In this document: one piece after another, positions 40,731 to 49,948 of the stretch
Position numbering within the stretch: the first letter of the stretch is position 1
Layout of the letters: each line of letters opens with the position of its first letter
Assembly: GCF_036181745.1 (NCBI RefSeq)
Contig: NZ_CP108080.1
Span: forward strand, 3,997,501 to 4,061,500
Length of the DNA stretch: 64,000 nucleotides
Direction of reading: 5' to 3'
Source: Streptomyces sp. NBC_00259
GTDB lineage: Bacteria; Actinomycetota; Actinomycetes; Streptomycetales; Streptomycetaceae
Notes under the pieces: model-generated
Databases searched by the model: none
Told to the model about the DNA's origin: nothing
The model's input: the letters and a program-made list of their open reading frames with translations, nothing else
Program-made: the position numbers and the translations under genes

Positions 40731-42028
40731 GCTCGGCGTCCGTCTCCCTGCCCGGTGATCCTCCGGGCGGCCGCCGCGCCTTCCTCGTCTGGGGCATCGG
40801 CGTCGCCGTCTACTTCGTCGCCGTCATCTTCCGTACGTCCCTGGGGGTCGCCGGGCTCGACGCCGCCGACCGCTTCGACGTCAACGCCTCCGCGCTCTCG
40901 ACGTTCTCCATACTCCAGTTGCTCGTCTACGCGGGCATGCAGATACCCGTCGGCCTGATGGTCGACCGGCTCGGCACCAAGAAGGTCCTCACCCTCGGCG
41001 TCGTCCTGTTCACCGCGGGACAGCTGGGCTTCGCGCTCTCGCCCTCGTACGGCATGGCCCTCGCGTCGCGTGCACTGCTCGGCTGCGGCGACGCGATGAC
41101 CTTCATCAGCGTGCTGCGGCTCGGCTCACGCTGGTTCCCGGCCCGGCGCGGACCGTTCATCGCCCAGATCGCCGCCCTCTTCGGCATGGCGGGCAACCTC
41201 GTGTCGACGATCTTCATCTCCCGGCTGCTGCACGGCGTCGGCTGGACCGCGACGTTCGCCGGCAGCGCGGGGGCCGGAGTCCTCGTCCTGGTGCTGCTCG
41301 TGCTCTTCCTCAAGGACCACCCCGAGGGCCATGAACCGGCACCCGCCGAGCATGCCGGAGCCGCCTACGTCCGCCGGCAGATCGCCCGCTCCTGGCGCGA
41401 GCCCGGCACCCGGCTCGGTATGTGGGTGCACTTCACCACCCAGTTCCCGGCCATGGTGTTCCTGCTGCTGTGGGGCCTGCCGTTCCTCGTCGAGGCCCAG
41501 GGGCTGTCCCGGGAGACCGCGGGCGGGCTGCTCACCCTCGTGGTGGTCTCCAACATGATGGTCGGCCTCGTGTACGGGCAGGTCATCGCCCGGCACCATG
41601 GCGCGCGGGCGCCGCTCGCCCTCGGCACGGTCGCGGCGACGGCCACCGTATGGGCCACCACCCTGGCGTACCCGGGCGACCAGGCCCCCATGTGGCTGCT
41701 GATCACCCTGTGCGCCGTCCTCGGCGCCTGCGGCCCGGCCTCGATGATCGGCTTCGACTTCGCACGGCCCGCCAATCCGCCGGAGCGTCAGGGGACGGCG
41801 TCCGGCATCGTGAACATGGGCGGCTTCGTCGCCTCCATGACCACGCTGCTGGCGGTGGGCGTGCTGCTGGACGCGACAGGCGACAACTACCGGATCGCGT
41901 TCTCCTGCGTCTTCGTCCTGGAGGCGCTGGGCGTCGTCCAGATCCTGCGGCTGCGCTCGCGCACGGCGCGGCTGGAGCGGGAGCGGCTGGTGGCGAGCCG
42001 CGTGGAGGCGGTGCACGTCCCGGCGTGA
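40727..42028 (+). CDS. MFS transporter
   Basis: 433 residues with about 12 hydrophobic helices. The loop between helices 2 and 3, LMVDRLGTKKVLTLGV, matches the MFS signature (G/DxxxxRxGxRR). The sequence pattern (ARRGPFIAQIAALFGMAGNL; TASGIVNMGGFVASMTTLL) resembles anion/organic-acid or D-galactonate-type transporters. Coupled to the FCD-type GntR regulator, so a carboxylate or sugar acid is a reasonable guess. Direction and substrate are unproven. Confidence 0.9.
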   Translation: MSSASVSLPGDPPGGRRAFLVWGIGVAVYFVAVIFRTSLGVAGLDAADRFDVNASALSTFSILQLLVYAGMQIPVGLMVDRLGTKKVLTLGVVLFTAGQLGFALSPSYGMALASRALLGCGDAMTFISVLRLGSRWFPARRGPFIAQIAALFGMAGNLVSTIFISRLLHGVGWTATFAGSAGAGVLVLVLLVLFLKDHPEGHEPAPAEHAGAAYVRRQIARSWREPGTRLGMWVHFTTQFPAMVFLLLWGLPFLVEAQGLSRETAGGLLTLVVVSNMMVGLVYGQVIARHHGARAPLALGTVAATATVWATTLAYPGDQAPMWLLITLCAVLGACGPASMIGFDFARPANPPERQGTASGIVNMGGFVASMTTLLAVGVLLDATGDNYRIAFSCVFVLEALGVVQILRLRSRTARLERERLVASRVEAVHVPA

Positions 42029-42122
42029 GGTACGCGGTCGCCCGAACGACCTCTGTCCACCGCGTGACCACCGAGACGGTGCACACCGCGCGACTGTCGC
42101 ATGCGGCGCACACCGCCTCGCG

Positions 42123-42947
42123 TTACGGCGTGACCGTGAACGACTCCAGGATCGCCGCCGCCAGGTCCGCGTCGCCCTCGACCTTGATCCGGTCGGCGAC
42201 GGCCGCGGGCCTCACCCGGCCGGCCGCGAGACGCACGTACGTCTCCCAGTCCAGCGCCAGCGTCGCCGCCGGGCCCAACGAGGGCGCACCGTCTATCGAA
42301 CCGCGCCCGTCGGCGTCCACCCGGACCGTCCGCAGGAACTCCACCGGACCGTGCACATCGAAGACGACGGCCGAACCGGGGGGCGCGCCCGCGTCCTTGG
42401 CGACGACCTTCGGCAGGACCGCGAGGAAGTTGTCACGGGTGACGAGCGCGCCGGGGGAGTCGAGGTTGCCCGGCCTGTTGAGCGCGACGCGGAGGTCCTG
42501 CTCGTGCAGCCAGACGTCGAACGCCCGCATCCGGTAGGCCAGTTCCAGCGTCTGCTCGGCGCCGAGCGGGGCACGGACCTTGGTGTCGGGCGTACGGCTC
42601 TCGTTCCGCAGCTGCCGGTTCCGCCGGATGATCGTGTACTCGAGCTCGGAGGTCATCTCCGGCGCCGTGTGGTGGCGGCGCACATCGACCTGCATCTCCA
42701 TGTAGCGCGAGAACTCATCGCGTACGTGGTAGAGATCGCGCGGCAGCGTATGGATCGGCCGGGGGTCACCGAGCATCTCGCACTCCATGCCGATGACGTG
42801 CGACACGATGTCGCGCACCGACCACCCGGGGCACGGCGTTGCGCGGTTCCACTCACCCTCGGCGAGTGGCTGCACCAGCTCGGATATCGCTTCGATGGAG
42901 TGGGTCCAGGCGTCGGCGTAGGTCTGGAGACTGGGATGGACGGTCAC
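42123..42947 (-). CDS. Maleylpyruvate isomerase-like, mycothiol-dependent family
   Basis: 274 residues from GTG at 42947, preceded by GAGGGG. The N-terminal ~150 residues have a DinB/MDMPI-type helical domain (WNRATPCPGWSVRDIVSHVIGMECEML contains the metal-binding His region; blocks WNRATPCPGW and SVRDIVSHVIG), and the C-terminal ~100 residues resemble the SCP2-like domain that ends this family. Mycothiol-dependent enzymes of this type isomerise maleylpyruvate or take part in other thiol reactions; the true substrate here is unknown. It diverges from the nitrilase gene. Confidence 0.82.
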   Translation of the reverse strand: MTVHPSLQTYADAWTHSIEAISELVQPLAEGEWNRATPCPGWSVRDIVSHVIGMECEMLGDPRPIHTLPRDLYHVRDEFSRYMEMQVDVRRHHTAPEMTSELEYTIIRRNRQLRNESRTPDTKVRAPLGAEQTLELAYRMRAFDVWLHEQDLRVALNRPGNLDSPGALVTRDNFLAVLPKVVAKDAGAPPGSAVVFDVHGPVEFLRTVRVDADGRGSIDGAPSLGPAATLALDWETYVRLAAGRVRPAAVADRIKVEGDADLAAAILESFTVTP

Positions 42948-43113
42948 GGAACCCCTCGGCGGTTGTGCGCGGGCTGGGAGCTGGGCAGCTGCCGGGGGTC
43001 CTGGGGGTGACCCCCGGGAGAGAACAGTACGCTGCCCTTGGGCACCCCGGCAGTGCTTTCGTGTGACGATCGTAGGCCCGTGTTGACGGCTCGAATGCCA
43101 GGACGGTGGTAGT

Positions 43114-43908
43114 GTGCGCGCCTCACTCATCCAGATCGCAGTAGACCGGGACGAATCCATCGATTCCCGTCGGAAGCGAGTGGCTGCTCTCGTACGCGAA
43201 CAGCGCGGCGCCGACCTGGTCGTCCTCCCCGAACTGTGGCCCGTCGGAGCCTTCGCGTACGAGTCGTTCGAGGCGGAGGCCGAACCGCTGGACGGCCCCA
43301 CGCACGACGCCATGGCCAAGGCCGCGAGCGACGCGGGCGTCTGGCTCCACGCGGGCTCCGTCGTCGAGCGCGGTCACGAGGGCCGCCTCTACAACACCTC
43401 GCTCGTCTACTCCCCCGACGGACGCCTCGTCAGCGTCTACCGGAAGATCCACCGCTTCGGCTTCGACAAGGGCGAGGCGGTGATGATGGCCGCCGGCGAG
43501 GACCTGGTGACCGTACGGCTTCCCGGCACCACGCTCGGCCTCGCCACCTGCTACGACCTGCGCTTCCCCGAACTCTTCCGCGGGCTGGTCGACGCCGGTG
43601 CGGAAGTCCTCGTCGTCCCCGCGGGCTGGCCGGAGCGCCGCCGCGCCCACTGGACCCTGCTGGCCCGCGCCCGCGCGGTCGAGAACCAGGCGTACGTCCT
43701 CGCCTGCGGCACCGCCGGCACCCACGCGGGCGTCGAGCAGGCGGGGCACAGCATCGTCGTCGACCCCTGGGGCGAGGTCCTCGTGGAGGCGGGCGCGGCG
43801 GAGGAGATCCTCACCGTCGACCTCGACCCGGCGAAGCCGTCCCTGACACGCGAGCAGTTCCCGGCCCTCAAGGACCGCCGCCTGGGCCTGGACGCCCCGC
43901 GCCACTGA
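43114..43908 (+). CDS. Carbon-nitrogen hydrolase (nitrilase superfamily)
   Basis: 264 residues. The catalytic triad is visible: Glu40 (VVLPELWPVG), Lys111 (YRKIHRFGFD) and Cys146 (TCYDLRFPELFR). This pattern fits the omega-amidase / Nit2-like group that hydrolyses small amides such as deaminated glutathione or 2-oxoglutaramate. The GTG start at 43114 gives a normal N-terminus (RASLIQIAVDRDESI). TTGACG (43083-43088) is a possible -35 with a weak -10 overlapping the start. Confidence 0.87.
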   Translation: MRASLIQIAVDRDESIDSRRKRVAALVREQRGADLVVLPELWPVGAFAYESFEAEAEPLDGPTHDAMAKAASDAGVWLHAGSVVERGHEGRLYNTSLVYSPDGRLVSVYRKIHRFGFDKGEAVMMAAGEDLVTVRLPGTTLGLATCYDLRFPELFRGLVDAGAEVLVVPAGWPERRRAHWTLLARARAVENQAYVLACGTAGTHAGVEQAGHSIVVDPWGEVLVEAGAAEEILTVDLDPAKPSLTREQFPALKDRRLGLDAPRH

Positions 43909-44002
43909 CTCCGCCGCTCGACACGGCCGGCCAGGAGACGGACAGGCGCCCCGTACTCGGCGTACCGCTTGCGCTCGATGACGGGGCCGGTCACGGCGAT
44001 GG

Positions 44003-44017
44003 CATGCTTGAAGCATG
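44003..44017. promoter_or_regulatory. Palindrome spanning the start codon of the thioredoxin/NHL gene
   Basis: CATGCTTGAAGCATG has 7-bp arms around a central G and contains the ATG at 44015. Its first part, CATGCT, is placed like a leaderless -10 box. It may be an operator overlapping the promoter. Confidence 0.45.
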
Positions 44018-45805
44018 GACGATTCCACCCCCGCGCCCCGCCGCCGTGCCCGTGTCCGTGCTCCCGAGCTGATCGGCAAGGGTGGCTGGCTGAACACGGG
44101 TGGCAAGGAACTGACGCTCGCCGGCCTTCGGGGACGGATCGTCGTGCTCGATTTTTGGACGTTTTGTTGCATCAATTGTCTGCACGTCCTGGACGAGCTG
44201 CGTGAGCTGGAGGAGAAGCACCGCGACACGATGGTGATCATCGGTGTCCACTCGCCGAAGTTCGTGCACGAGGCCGAGCACCAGGCCGTCGCCGACGCCG
44301 TCGAGCGGTACGAGGTGCACCACCCCGTCCTCGACGACCCCGAGCTCGCCACGTGGAAGCAGTACGCGGTACGGGCCTGGCCGACGCTCGTGGTGATCGA
44401 CCCCGAGGGGTACGTCGTCGCGCAGCACGCGGGGGAGGGGCACGCGCACGCCATCGGGCGGCTCGTGGCGGAGCTGGAGGCCGAGCACGAGGCGAAGGGG
44501 ACGCTGCGGCGCGGGGACGGGCCGTACGTACCGCCGGAGCCGGTCGCGACGGATCTGCGCTTCCCCGGGAAGGCGCTGCGGCTGCCGTCCGGGCACTTCC
44601 TGGTCTCGGACTCGACCCGGCACCAGTTGGTCGAGCTGGCGGCGGACGGCGAGAGCGTCGTGCGGCGGATCGGTGACGGGGAGTTCCGGGAGCCGCAGGG
44701 GCTCGCGCTGCTGCCGGACGGACGGGTGATCGTCGCCGACACCGTGAACCACGCACTGCGTACGTACGACCCGGGGACCGGCGCGATCGAGCGGGTCGCC
44801 GGGACCGGGCGGCAGTGGTGGCAGGGGTCGCCGACGTCGGGGCCCGCGCTGGAGGTGGATCTGTCGTCGCCGTGGGACGTGGCCTGGTGGCAGGGCAAGG
44901 TCTGGATCGCGATGGCCGGCGTCCACCAGCTGTGGACGTACGACCCGGAGAGCGGCACGGTCGAGGTGGCCGCCGGGACGACCAACGAGGGGCTCGTCGA
45001 CGGGCCGGCCGCCGAGGCGTGGTTCGCGCAGCCGTCCGGGCTCGCCGCCACCGAGGACCGGCTGTGGATCGCCGACTCGGAGACGTCCGCGCTGCGCTGG
45101 ATCGACACCGAAGGCGTCGTCCACAGCGCTGTCGGCACGGGTCTCTTCGACTTCGGGCACCGGGACGGGGACGCCGGACAGGCCCTGCTCCAGCACCCGT
45201 TGGGCGTGACCGCGCTGCCGGACGGCTCGGTGGCCGTGTCCGACACGTACAACCACGCGCTGCGTCGTTACGACCCGGCGACGGGTCAGGTGACGACCCT
45301 CGCCATGGATCTGCGTGAGCCGTCCGACGCCGTGCTGGACGGGGACGAGATCGTCGTCGTCGAGTCGGCCCGGCACCGGCTGACCCGGCTGCGGCTGCCC
45401 GAGGAGGCGGTACGGGTCGAGGCCGTCGCGCACCGTACGCAGCGCGCCGCGACCGAGGTGGCGCCCGGGACGCTGCGGCTCGACGTGATCTTCCAGGCTC
45501 CCGCGGGGCAGAAGCTCGACACCCGCTACGGGCCTTCGACGCGGCTGCTCGTCTCCTCGACGCCGCCGGAGCTGCTGGCGGGCGGTGAGGGCGCGGGTAC
45601 GGATCTGTTCCGCGAGCTGGAGCTGAACCCGGCGGTGACGGAGGGCGTGCTGCACGTCTCGGCGATGGCCGCGTCGTGCGACGACGATCCTGCGAACGAG
45701 TACCCGGCCTGCCATGTGCACCAGCAGGACTGGGGTGTTCCGGTCCGGGTGACGGAAGGCGGGGCGGCGAGGCTGCCGTTGGTGCTCGCGGGCATGGACG
45801 GGTAG
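44015..45805 (+). CDS. Thioredoxin-like protein with NHL beta-propeller
   Basis: 596 residues. The N-terminal thioredoxin/TlpA-like domain has the redox motif CINC (Cys52, Cys55) in DFWTFCCINCLHVLDEL, and the rest is a six-bladed NHL-type propeller (repeats like GVTALPDGSVAVSDTYNHAL). There is no signal peptide, so it is cytoplasmic or exported another way. The family resembles NHLRC2; its role is unknown but probably thiol-redox. DNA coding the active site is oddly AT-rich and uses rare codons (44148-44185). Confidence 0.9.
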   Translation: MDDSTPAPRRRARVRAPELIGKGGWLNTGGKELTLAGLRGRIVVLDFWTFCCINCLHVLDELRELEEKHRDTMVIIGVHSPKFVHEAEHQAVADAVERYEVHHPVLDDPELATWKQYAVRAWPTLVVIDPEGYVVAQHAGEGHAHAIGRLVAELEAEHEAKGTLRRGDGPYVPPEPVATDLRFPGKALRLPSGHFLVSDSTRHQLVELAADGESVVRRIGDGEFREPQGLALLPDGRVIVADTVNHALRTYDPGTGAIERVAGTGRQWWQGSPTSGPALEVDLSSPWDVAWWQGKVWIAMAGVHQLWTYDPESGTVEVAAGTTNEGLVDGPAAEAWFAQPSGLAATEDRLWIADSETSALRWIDTEGVVHSAVGTGLFDFGHRDGDAGQALLQHPLGVTALPDGSVAVSDTYNHALRRYDPATGQVTTLAMDLREPSDAVLDGDEIVVVESARHRLTRLRLPEEAVRVEAVAHRTQRAATEVAPGTLRLDVIFQAPAGQKLDTRYGPSTRLLVSSTPPELLAGGEGAGTDLFRELELNPAVTEGVLHVSAMAASCDDDPANEYPACHVHQQDWGVPVRVTEGGAARLPLVLAGMDG

Positions 45806-45830
45806 GTGCGGGTGGGTGCTCGGCCTCGGG

Positions 45831-45925
45831 CGACCGGGTGCCGGGCCTGCCGGGCGGTGCCGGGGCGACCGGGTGCCGGGCCTGCCGGGCGGTGCCGGGG
45901 CGACCGGGTGCCGGGCCTGCCGGGC
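45831..45925. repeat. 35-bp tandem repeat, 2.7 copies, intergenic
   Basis: Copies begin with CGACCGGGTG at 45831, 45866 and 45901; the third is cut short at 45925. The unit is GC-rich with CCGGGCCTGCCGGGC inverted-repeat potential, directly after the thioredoxin/NHL gene and before a convergent gene. Confidence 0.85.
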
Positions 45926-45942
45926 ACAGGAGGACGCCGGCG

Positions 45943-46323
45943 TCAGTGGAACAGTCCCTGCTTCGCCGATATGTGTCCCGTCGCTCCGTCGAGGCAACCG
46001 GCCACCCACAACCCCGGGTCGTGGGTGGCCCTGCGGCCGCCGAATCCCTCGGCCAGCATCCGTGCGCAGCCGCCGCTCAGCAGCTCCTTCGTCCGCTCCC
46101 CCGACACGTCGGCCTGCCGGATGCGTGTGGCGAGCAGATATCCGCCCTCGTAGGCGACGTCGTCGCCCCAGGGCGGACGGTCGTTGTACTGCCCGACGAG
46201 TACGGCGGCCAGCGCGCCGGCCAGTGCCACGATCGCGGTGAGCGTGGCGGTCAACTTCCCGCGTGACGGGCCCCGATGACGTACGAGAGCCGTCTGCTGT
46301 CCCAGCAGAACCATGCCGGACAC
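45943..46323 (-). CDS. Small single-pass membrane protein
   Basis: 126 residues, no family recognised. One transmembrane helix (TATLTAIVALAGALAAVLVG, near residues 26-45) is followed by a ~80-residue segment with two cysteines (GGCARML and VAGCLDG) that may form a disulfide outside the cell. The start could be an internal Met (MVLLGQQ). Codon position bias supports coding. Converges on the tandem repeat. Confidence 0.6.
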   Translation of the reverse strand: MSGMVLLGQQTALVRHRGPSRGKLTATLTAIVALAGALAAVLVGQYNDRPPWGDDVAYEGGYLLATRIRQADVSGERTKELLSGGCARMLAEGFGGRRATHDPGLWVAGCLDGATGHISAKQGLFH

Positions 46324-46366
46324 GGTGTCAGGCGGGGGGTTTCGCGGATGTTGCCGTCGGCCGTGG

Positions 46367-46597
46367 TCAGGGGCGGTGTCCGGGCGTGCCTCCCTCGTCC
46401 ACGTACGTCGGCGCGACCGGCGGGACGACCGCGCGCCGCCGCTTGGCGATGCTCGTGAAGGTGGCGACGCCGATGACGCCCACCGCCATCATGATCAGTC
46501 CGACCAGGTCGAGGTTGACGCTCTCGGTCTGCCAGTCGGTCGCGAAGGTGAGAATGGCCCCCGCGCCGATCAGCAGAATGCAGCCTCCCAGGCCCAT
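46367..46597 (-). CDS. Small two-helix membrane protein (DUF6458-like)
   Basis: 76 residues from an ATG with AGGAGG 8 nt upstream, so the start is secure even though a longer frame is open. Two transmembrane helices (LGGCILLIGAGAILTFATDW and LVGLIMMAVGVIGVATF) and a cytoplasmic tail KRRRAVVPPV. This small conserved Streptomyces membrane protein resembles DUF6458; function unknown. Confidence 0.78.
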   Translation of the reverse strand: MGLGGCILLIGAGAILTFATDWQTESVNLDLVGLIMMAVGVIGVATFTSIAKRRRAVVPPVAPTYVDEGGTPGHRP

Positions 46598-46670
46598 GAT
46601 GTCCGCCTCCTGAAAGCAGTTGGCTTCTTCGGGTACCCCGGTCCGGAACAGCCATGCCCCGACGGCGGGT

Positions 46671-47990
46671 TCATCCCTCCAGGAAGGCCACCAGCGCGTT
46701 GGCCAGCAGATACGGGTCCTTCGCGCCGCACAGTTCGCGGGCGCTGTGCATCGACAGGATGGCCACGCCGATGTCGACGGTCCGGATCCCGTGCCGGGCG
46801 GCGGTGATCGGGCCGATCGTCGTCCCGCACGGCATCGCGTTGTTGGAGACGAACGTCTGCCACTCCACCCCGGCACGCTCGCACGCGTCGGCGAACACGG
46901 CCCGGCCGCTGCCGTCCGTCGCGTACCGCTGGTTCACGTTGACCTTCAGGATGGGGCCGCCGCCCGCGCGGGGGTGGTGCGTCGGGTCGTGCCGCTCGGC
47001 GTAGTTGGGGTGGACGGCGTGCCCGGTGTCGGACGAGAGGCAGATCGTGCCCGCGAAGGCGCGCGCCCGGTCCTCGTACGTACCGCCGCGCGCGAACACC
47101 GAGCGCTCCAGCACCGATCCGAGCAGCGGGCCGTCGGCGCCGGTGTCCGCCTGGGAGCCGTTCTCCTCGTGGTCGAAGGCGGCGAGGACCGGGATGTACG
47201 GCAGGTCGGCCCGGCGGGACACGGCGGCGAGCGCGGCCGTTCCCGCGTGCACGGACAGCAGGTTGTCCATTCGTGGCCCGGCCACGAGTTCGCGGTCGCG
47301 CCCGAGGAACGCGGGCGCCTCCAGCGCGTGGGTCATCAGGTCCCAGCCGGTGACGTCCCCGGCGGTCAGGCCGGTCTCCTCCTCCAGGAAGGAGATCAGG
47401 TCGCGCTCGCCGACGGTGTTGCCGAGGCCCCAGATGGGCTGCATGTGCTTCTGCTTGTCGAGCTGCAGCCCCTTCTCGTAGATCGAGCGGTCCATGTGGA
47501 TGGCCAGCTGGGGCACGCGCAGCAGCGGGCGGTCGATGTTGACCAGCCGGGTCGTGCCGTCCCGCAGGGAGAGCCGGCCGGCCAGGCCCAGGTCGCGGTC
47601 GAGCCAGGAGTTGAGCAGCGGCCCGCCGTAGATCTCGACGGCCACCTGGCGCCACCCGTGCGCGCCCATGTCGGGCTGCGGCTTCACCCGCAGGTTCGGC
47701 GAGTCCGTGTGTGCGCCGACGATGCGGAAGGGCGTGTGCGGCGTCGCGCCCTCCGGCACGTACCAGGCGATGATCGCGCCGCCCCGCAGCACGTACGTGC
47801 CGCCGGTTCCGCCGTCCCAGGCGTCGGTCTCCGCGACCTGCCGGAAGCCGGCCTTCTCCAGGCGCTCGGCGGCGTTCGCCACGGCGTGGTACGGCGACGG
47901 GCTCGCCGCCAGGAAGGACATCAGGTCCTCGGTGTGTGCGCGGTCGAAGCGGTCGACGCGGGAGGGTGCGCTGCTGCTCATGGTGTTCAC
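46671..47990 (-). CDS. M18-family aminopeptidase
   Basis: 439 residues. The metallopeptidase residues are visible in IVGAHTDSPNLRVKPQPD (His, Asp), FDHEENGSQADTGADG (Glu region), SSDTGHAVHPNYAERHD (Asp, His) and VAILSMHSARELCGAKD (His). M18 enzymes remove N-terminal residues, often acidic ones, and need two metal ions. Cytoplasmic, no signal peptide. Its length and motif order match aspartyl aminopeptidase relatives. A hairpin at 48002-48039 lies just upstream and ends the fadE transcript. Confidence 0.9.
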   Translation of the reverse strand: MNTMSSSAPSRVDRFDRAHTEDLMSFLAASPSPYHAVANAAERLEKAGFRQVAETDAWDGGTGGTYVLRGGAIIAWYVPEGATPHTPFRIVGAHTDSPNLRVKPQPDMGAHGWRQVAVEIYGGPLLNSWLDRDLGLAGRLSLRDGTTRLVNIDRPLLRVPQLAIHMDRSIYEKGLQLDKQKHMQPIWGLGNTVGERDLISFLEEETGLTAGDVTGWDLMTHALEAPAFLGRDRELVAGPRMDNLLSVHAGTAALAAVSRRADLPYIPVLAAFDHEENGSQADTGADGPLLGSVLERSVFARGGTYEDRARAFAGTICLSSDTGHAVHPNYAERHDPTHHPRAGGGPILKVNVNQRYATDGSGRAVFADACERAGVEWQTFVSNNAMPCGTTIGPITAARHGIRTVDIGVAILSMHSARELCGAKDPYLLANALVAFLEG

Positions 47991-48001
47991 CTTAACGACG
48001 G

Positions 48002-48039
48002 CCGGGGGCCCGCTCCCAGGAAGGGAAGCGGGCCCCCGG
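48002..48039 (-). terminator. Hairpin terminator downstream of fadE
   Basis: CCGGGGGCCCGCT pairs with AGCGGGCCCCCGG (13 bp) around a 12-nt loop that can pair further. It lies 37 nt past the fadE stop. Confidence 0.75.
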
Positions 48040-48075
48040 ACCGAGCGCTGCTCGGGTGCGGACCTGGCGGTGGTT

Positions 48076-49902
48076 CTAGAACGCCGCCTCGTCCAGCTCC
48101 ATCAGCTCGTTGTCGACGCCCTCGGCGATCTCGCGGGCGAGCGAGACGCCCGGCAGGACGTCGGCGGCGAAGAACTTCGCGGCCGCGATCTTGCCCTGGT
48201 AGAAGGCCTTGTCCTTGGCCGAGGCGGTCTCCAGTGCCTCGGTGGCCACGGCCGCGCCGCGCAGCAGCAGGTAGCCGACGACGACGTCGCCGGAGGCCAT
48301 CAGCAGGCGGGTGGTGTTGAGGCCGACCTTGTAGATGTTCTTGACGTCCTCGCCGGTGGCGGTGAGGTCGGTCAGCATGCGGCCGACGATCGCCTCCAGG
48401 TCGACGGCGGCCTTGGCGAGCGCGTCACGGGCGCCGGCCAGCTCGTCGCCGCCGGTGCCGACGGCGAGGAACTTCTTGATCTCCTCGGCCAGCAGGTTCA
48501 GCGAGGCGCCCTGGTCGCGGACGATCTTCCGGAAGAAGAAGTCCTGGCCCTGGATCGCGGTCGTGCCCTCGTACAGGGTGTCGATCTTGGCGTCGCGGAT
48601 GTACTGCTCGATCGGGTACTCCTGCAGGTACCCGGAGCCGCCGAAGGTCTGCAGCGACTGGGCGAGCTGCTCGTACGCCTTCTCGGAGCCGTAGCCCTTC
48701 ACGATCGGCAGCAGCAGGTCGTTCAGGCCGTGCAGGGTCTTGGCGTCCTCGCCCGAGGCCTCCTTGACCGCGATCTCGTCCTGCACCGCGGCGGTGTAGA
48801 GGACGAGGGTGCGCATGCCCTCCGCGTACGCCTTCTGCGTCATGAGCGAGCGGCGCACGTCGGGGTGGTGGGTGATGGTGACCTTGGGCGCGGACTTGTC
48901 CATGAACTGCGACAGGTCGGAGCCCTGGACGCGCTCCTTGGCGTACTCCAGCGCGTTCAGGTAGCCCGTCGACAGGGTGGAGATCGCCTTCGTGCCGACC
49001 ATCATCCGGGCGAACTCGATGATCATGAACATCTGGCGGATGCCGTCGTGCTTGTCGCCGATCAGCCAGCCCTTGGCGGGGTGCTGGTCGCCGAAGGTCA
49101 TCTCGCAGGTGTTGGACGCCTTGAGGCCCATCTTGTGCTCGACGTTCGTCGCGTAGACGCCGTTGCGCTCGCCGAGCTCGCCGGTCTCCCAGTCGAAGTG
49201 GAACTTCGGCACGAGGAAGAGGGACAGGCCCTTGGTGCCGGGGCCGTGGCCCTCGGGGCGGGCCAGCACGTAGTGGAAGATGTTCTCCGACATGTCGTGC
49301 TCACCGGACGTGATGAAGCGCTTCACGCCCTCGATGTGCCAGGAGCCGTCCTCCTGCTGCACGGCCTTGGTGCGGCCGGCGCCCACGTCCGAGCCGGCGT
49401 CCGGCTCGGTGAGGACCATGGTGGAGCCCCACTGCTTCTCGACGGCGATCTGCGCGACCTTCTTCTGCGCCTCGTTGCCCTCGGTGAAGAGGATCCCGGC
49501 GAAGGCGGGACCCGAGGAGTACATCCATATCGCGGGGTTGGAGCCCAGCAGCAGCTCGGCGTAGGCCCAGATCAGGGAGCGGGGCGAGGTGGTGCCGCCG
49601 ATCTCCTCGGGGAGGCCGAGGCGCCAGTACTCCGAGTCCATGAAGGCCTGGTAGCTCTTCTTGAAGGACGCGGGGACCGGCGCGGTGTTGGTCTCGGGGT
49701 CGAACACCGGCGGGTTGCGGTCGGCGTCCTCGAAGGACTCGGCGAGGTCGTTCTCCGCGAGGCGGGCGATCTCGTCGAGGATGCTCTTGGCGGTCTCGAC
49801 GTCCATCTCCGCGAACGGGCCGGTGCCGTACAGCTTGTCGCGCCCGAGGACCTCGAAGAGGTTGAACTCGATGTCGCGGAGATTCGACTTGTAGTGCCCC
49901 AT
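48076..49902 (-). CDS. Acyl-CoA dehydrogenase, FadE5 type
   Basis: 608 residues starting MGHYKSNLRDIEFNLFEVLG; the upstream in-frame ATG at 49947 is not used because family members begin here. It matches mycobacterial FadE5 in architecture: long N-terminal part, GSTMVLTEPDAGSDVGAGRT in the middle domain, DTLYEGTTAIQGQDFFFRKI with the catalytic Glu region, and an extra C-terminal helical domain ending ELMELDEAAF. FadE5 has broad chain-length range and acts early in beta-oxidation. Two tandem TetR-type half-palindromes precede it. Confidence 0.92.
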   Translation of the reverse strand: MGHYKSNLRDIEFNLFEVLGRDKLYGTGPFAEMDVETAKSILDEIARLAENDLAESFEDADRNPPVFDPETNTAPVPASFKKSYQAFMDSEYWRLGLPEEIGGTTSPRSLIWAYAELLLGSNPAIWMYSSGPAFAGILFTEGNEAQKKVAQIAVEKQWGSTMVLTEPDAGSDVGAGRTKAVQQEDGSWHIEGVKRFITSGEHDMSENIFHYVLARPEGHGPGTKGLSLFLVPKFHFDWETGELGERNGVYATNVEHKMGLKASNTCEMTFGDQHPAKGWLIGDKHDGIRQMFMIIEFARMMVGTKAISTLSTGYLNALEYAKERVQGSDLSQFMDKSAPKVTITHHPDVRRSLMTQKAYAEGMRTLVLYTAAVQDEIAVKEASGEDAKTLHGLNDLLLPIVKGYGSEKAYEQLAQSLQTFGGSGYLQEYPIEQYIRDAKIDTLYEGTTAIQGQDFFFRKIVRDQGASLNLLAEEIKKFLAVGTGGDELAGARDALAKAAVDLEAIVGRMLTDLTATGEDVKNIYKVGLNTTRLLMASGDVVVGYLLLRGAAVATEALETASAKDKAFYQGKIAAAKFFAADVLPGVSLAREIAEGVDNELMELDEAAF

Positions 49903-49948
49903 GGCGACGGCTCCGTAAGGATCGGGGAGGCAGGGTTCCTCGTACATC

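Noticed and set aside
45831..45925. 35-bp repeat as a CRISPR remnant
   Set aside because: Direct tandem repeat without spacers and no cas genes nearby.
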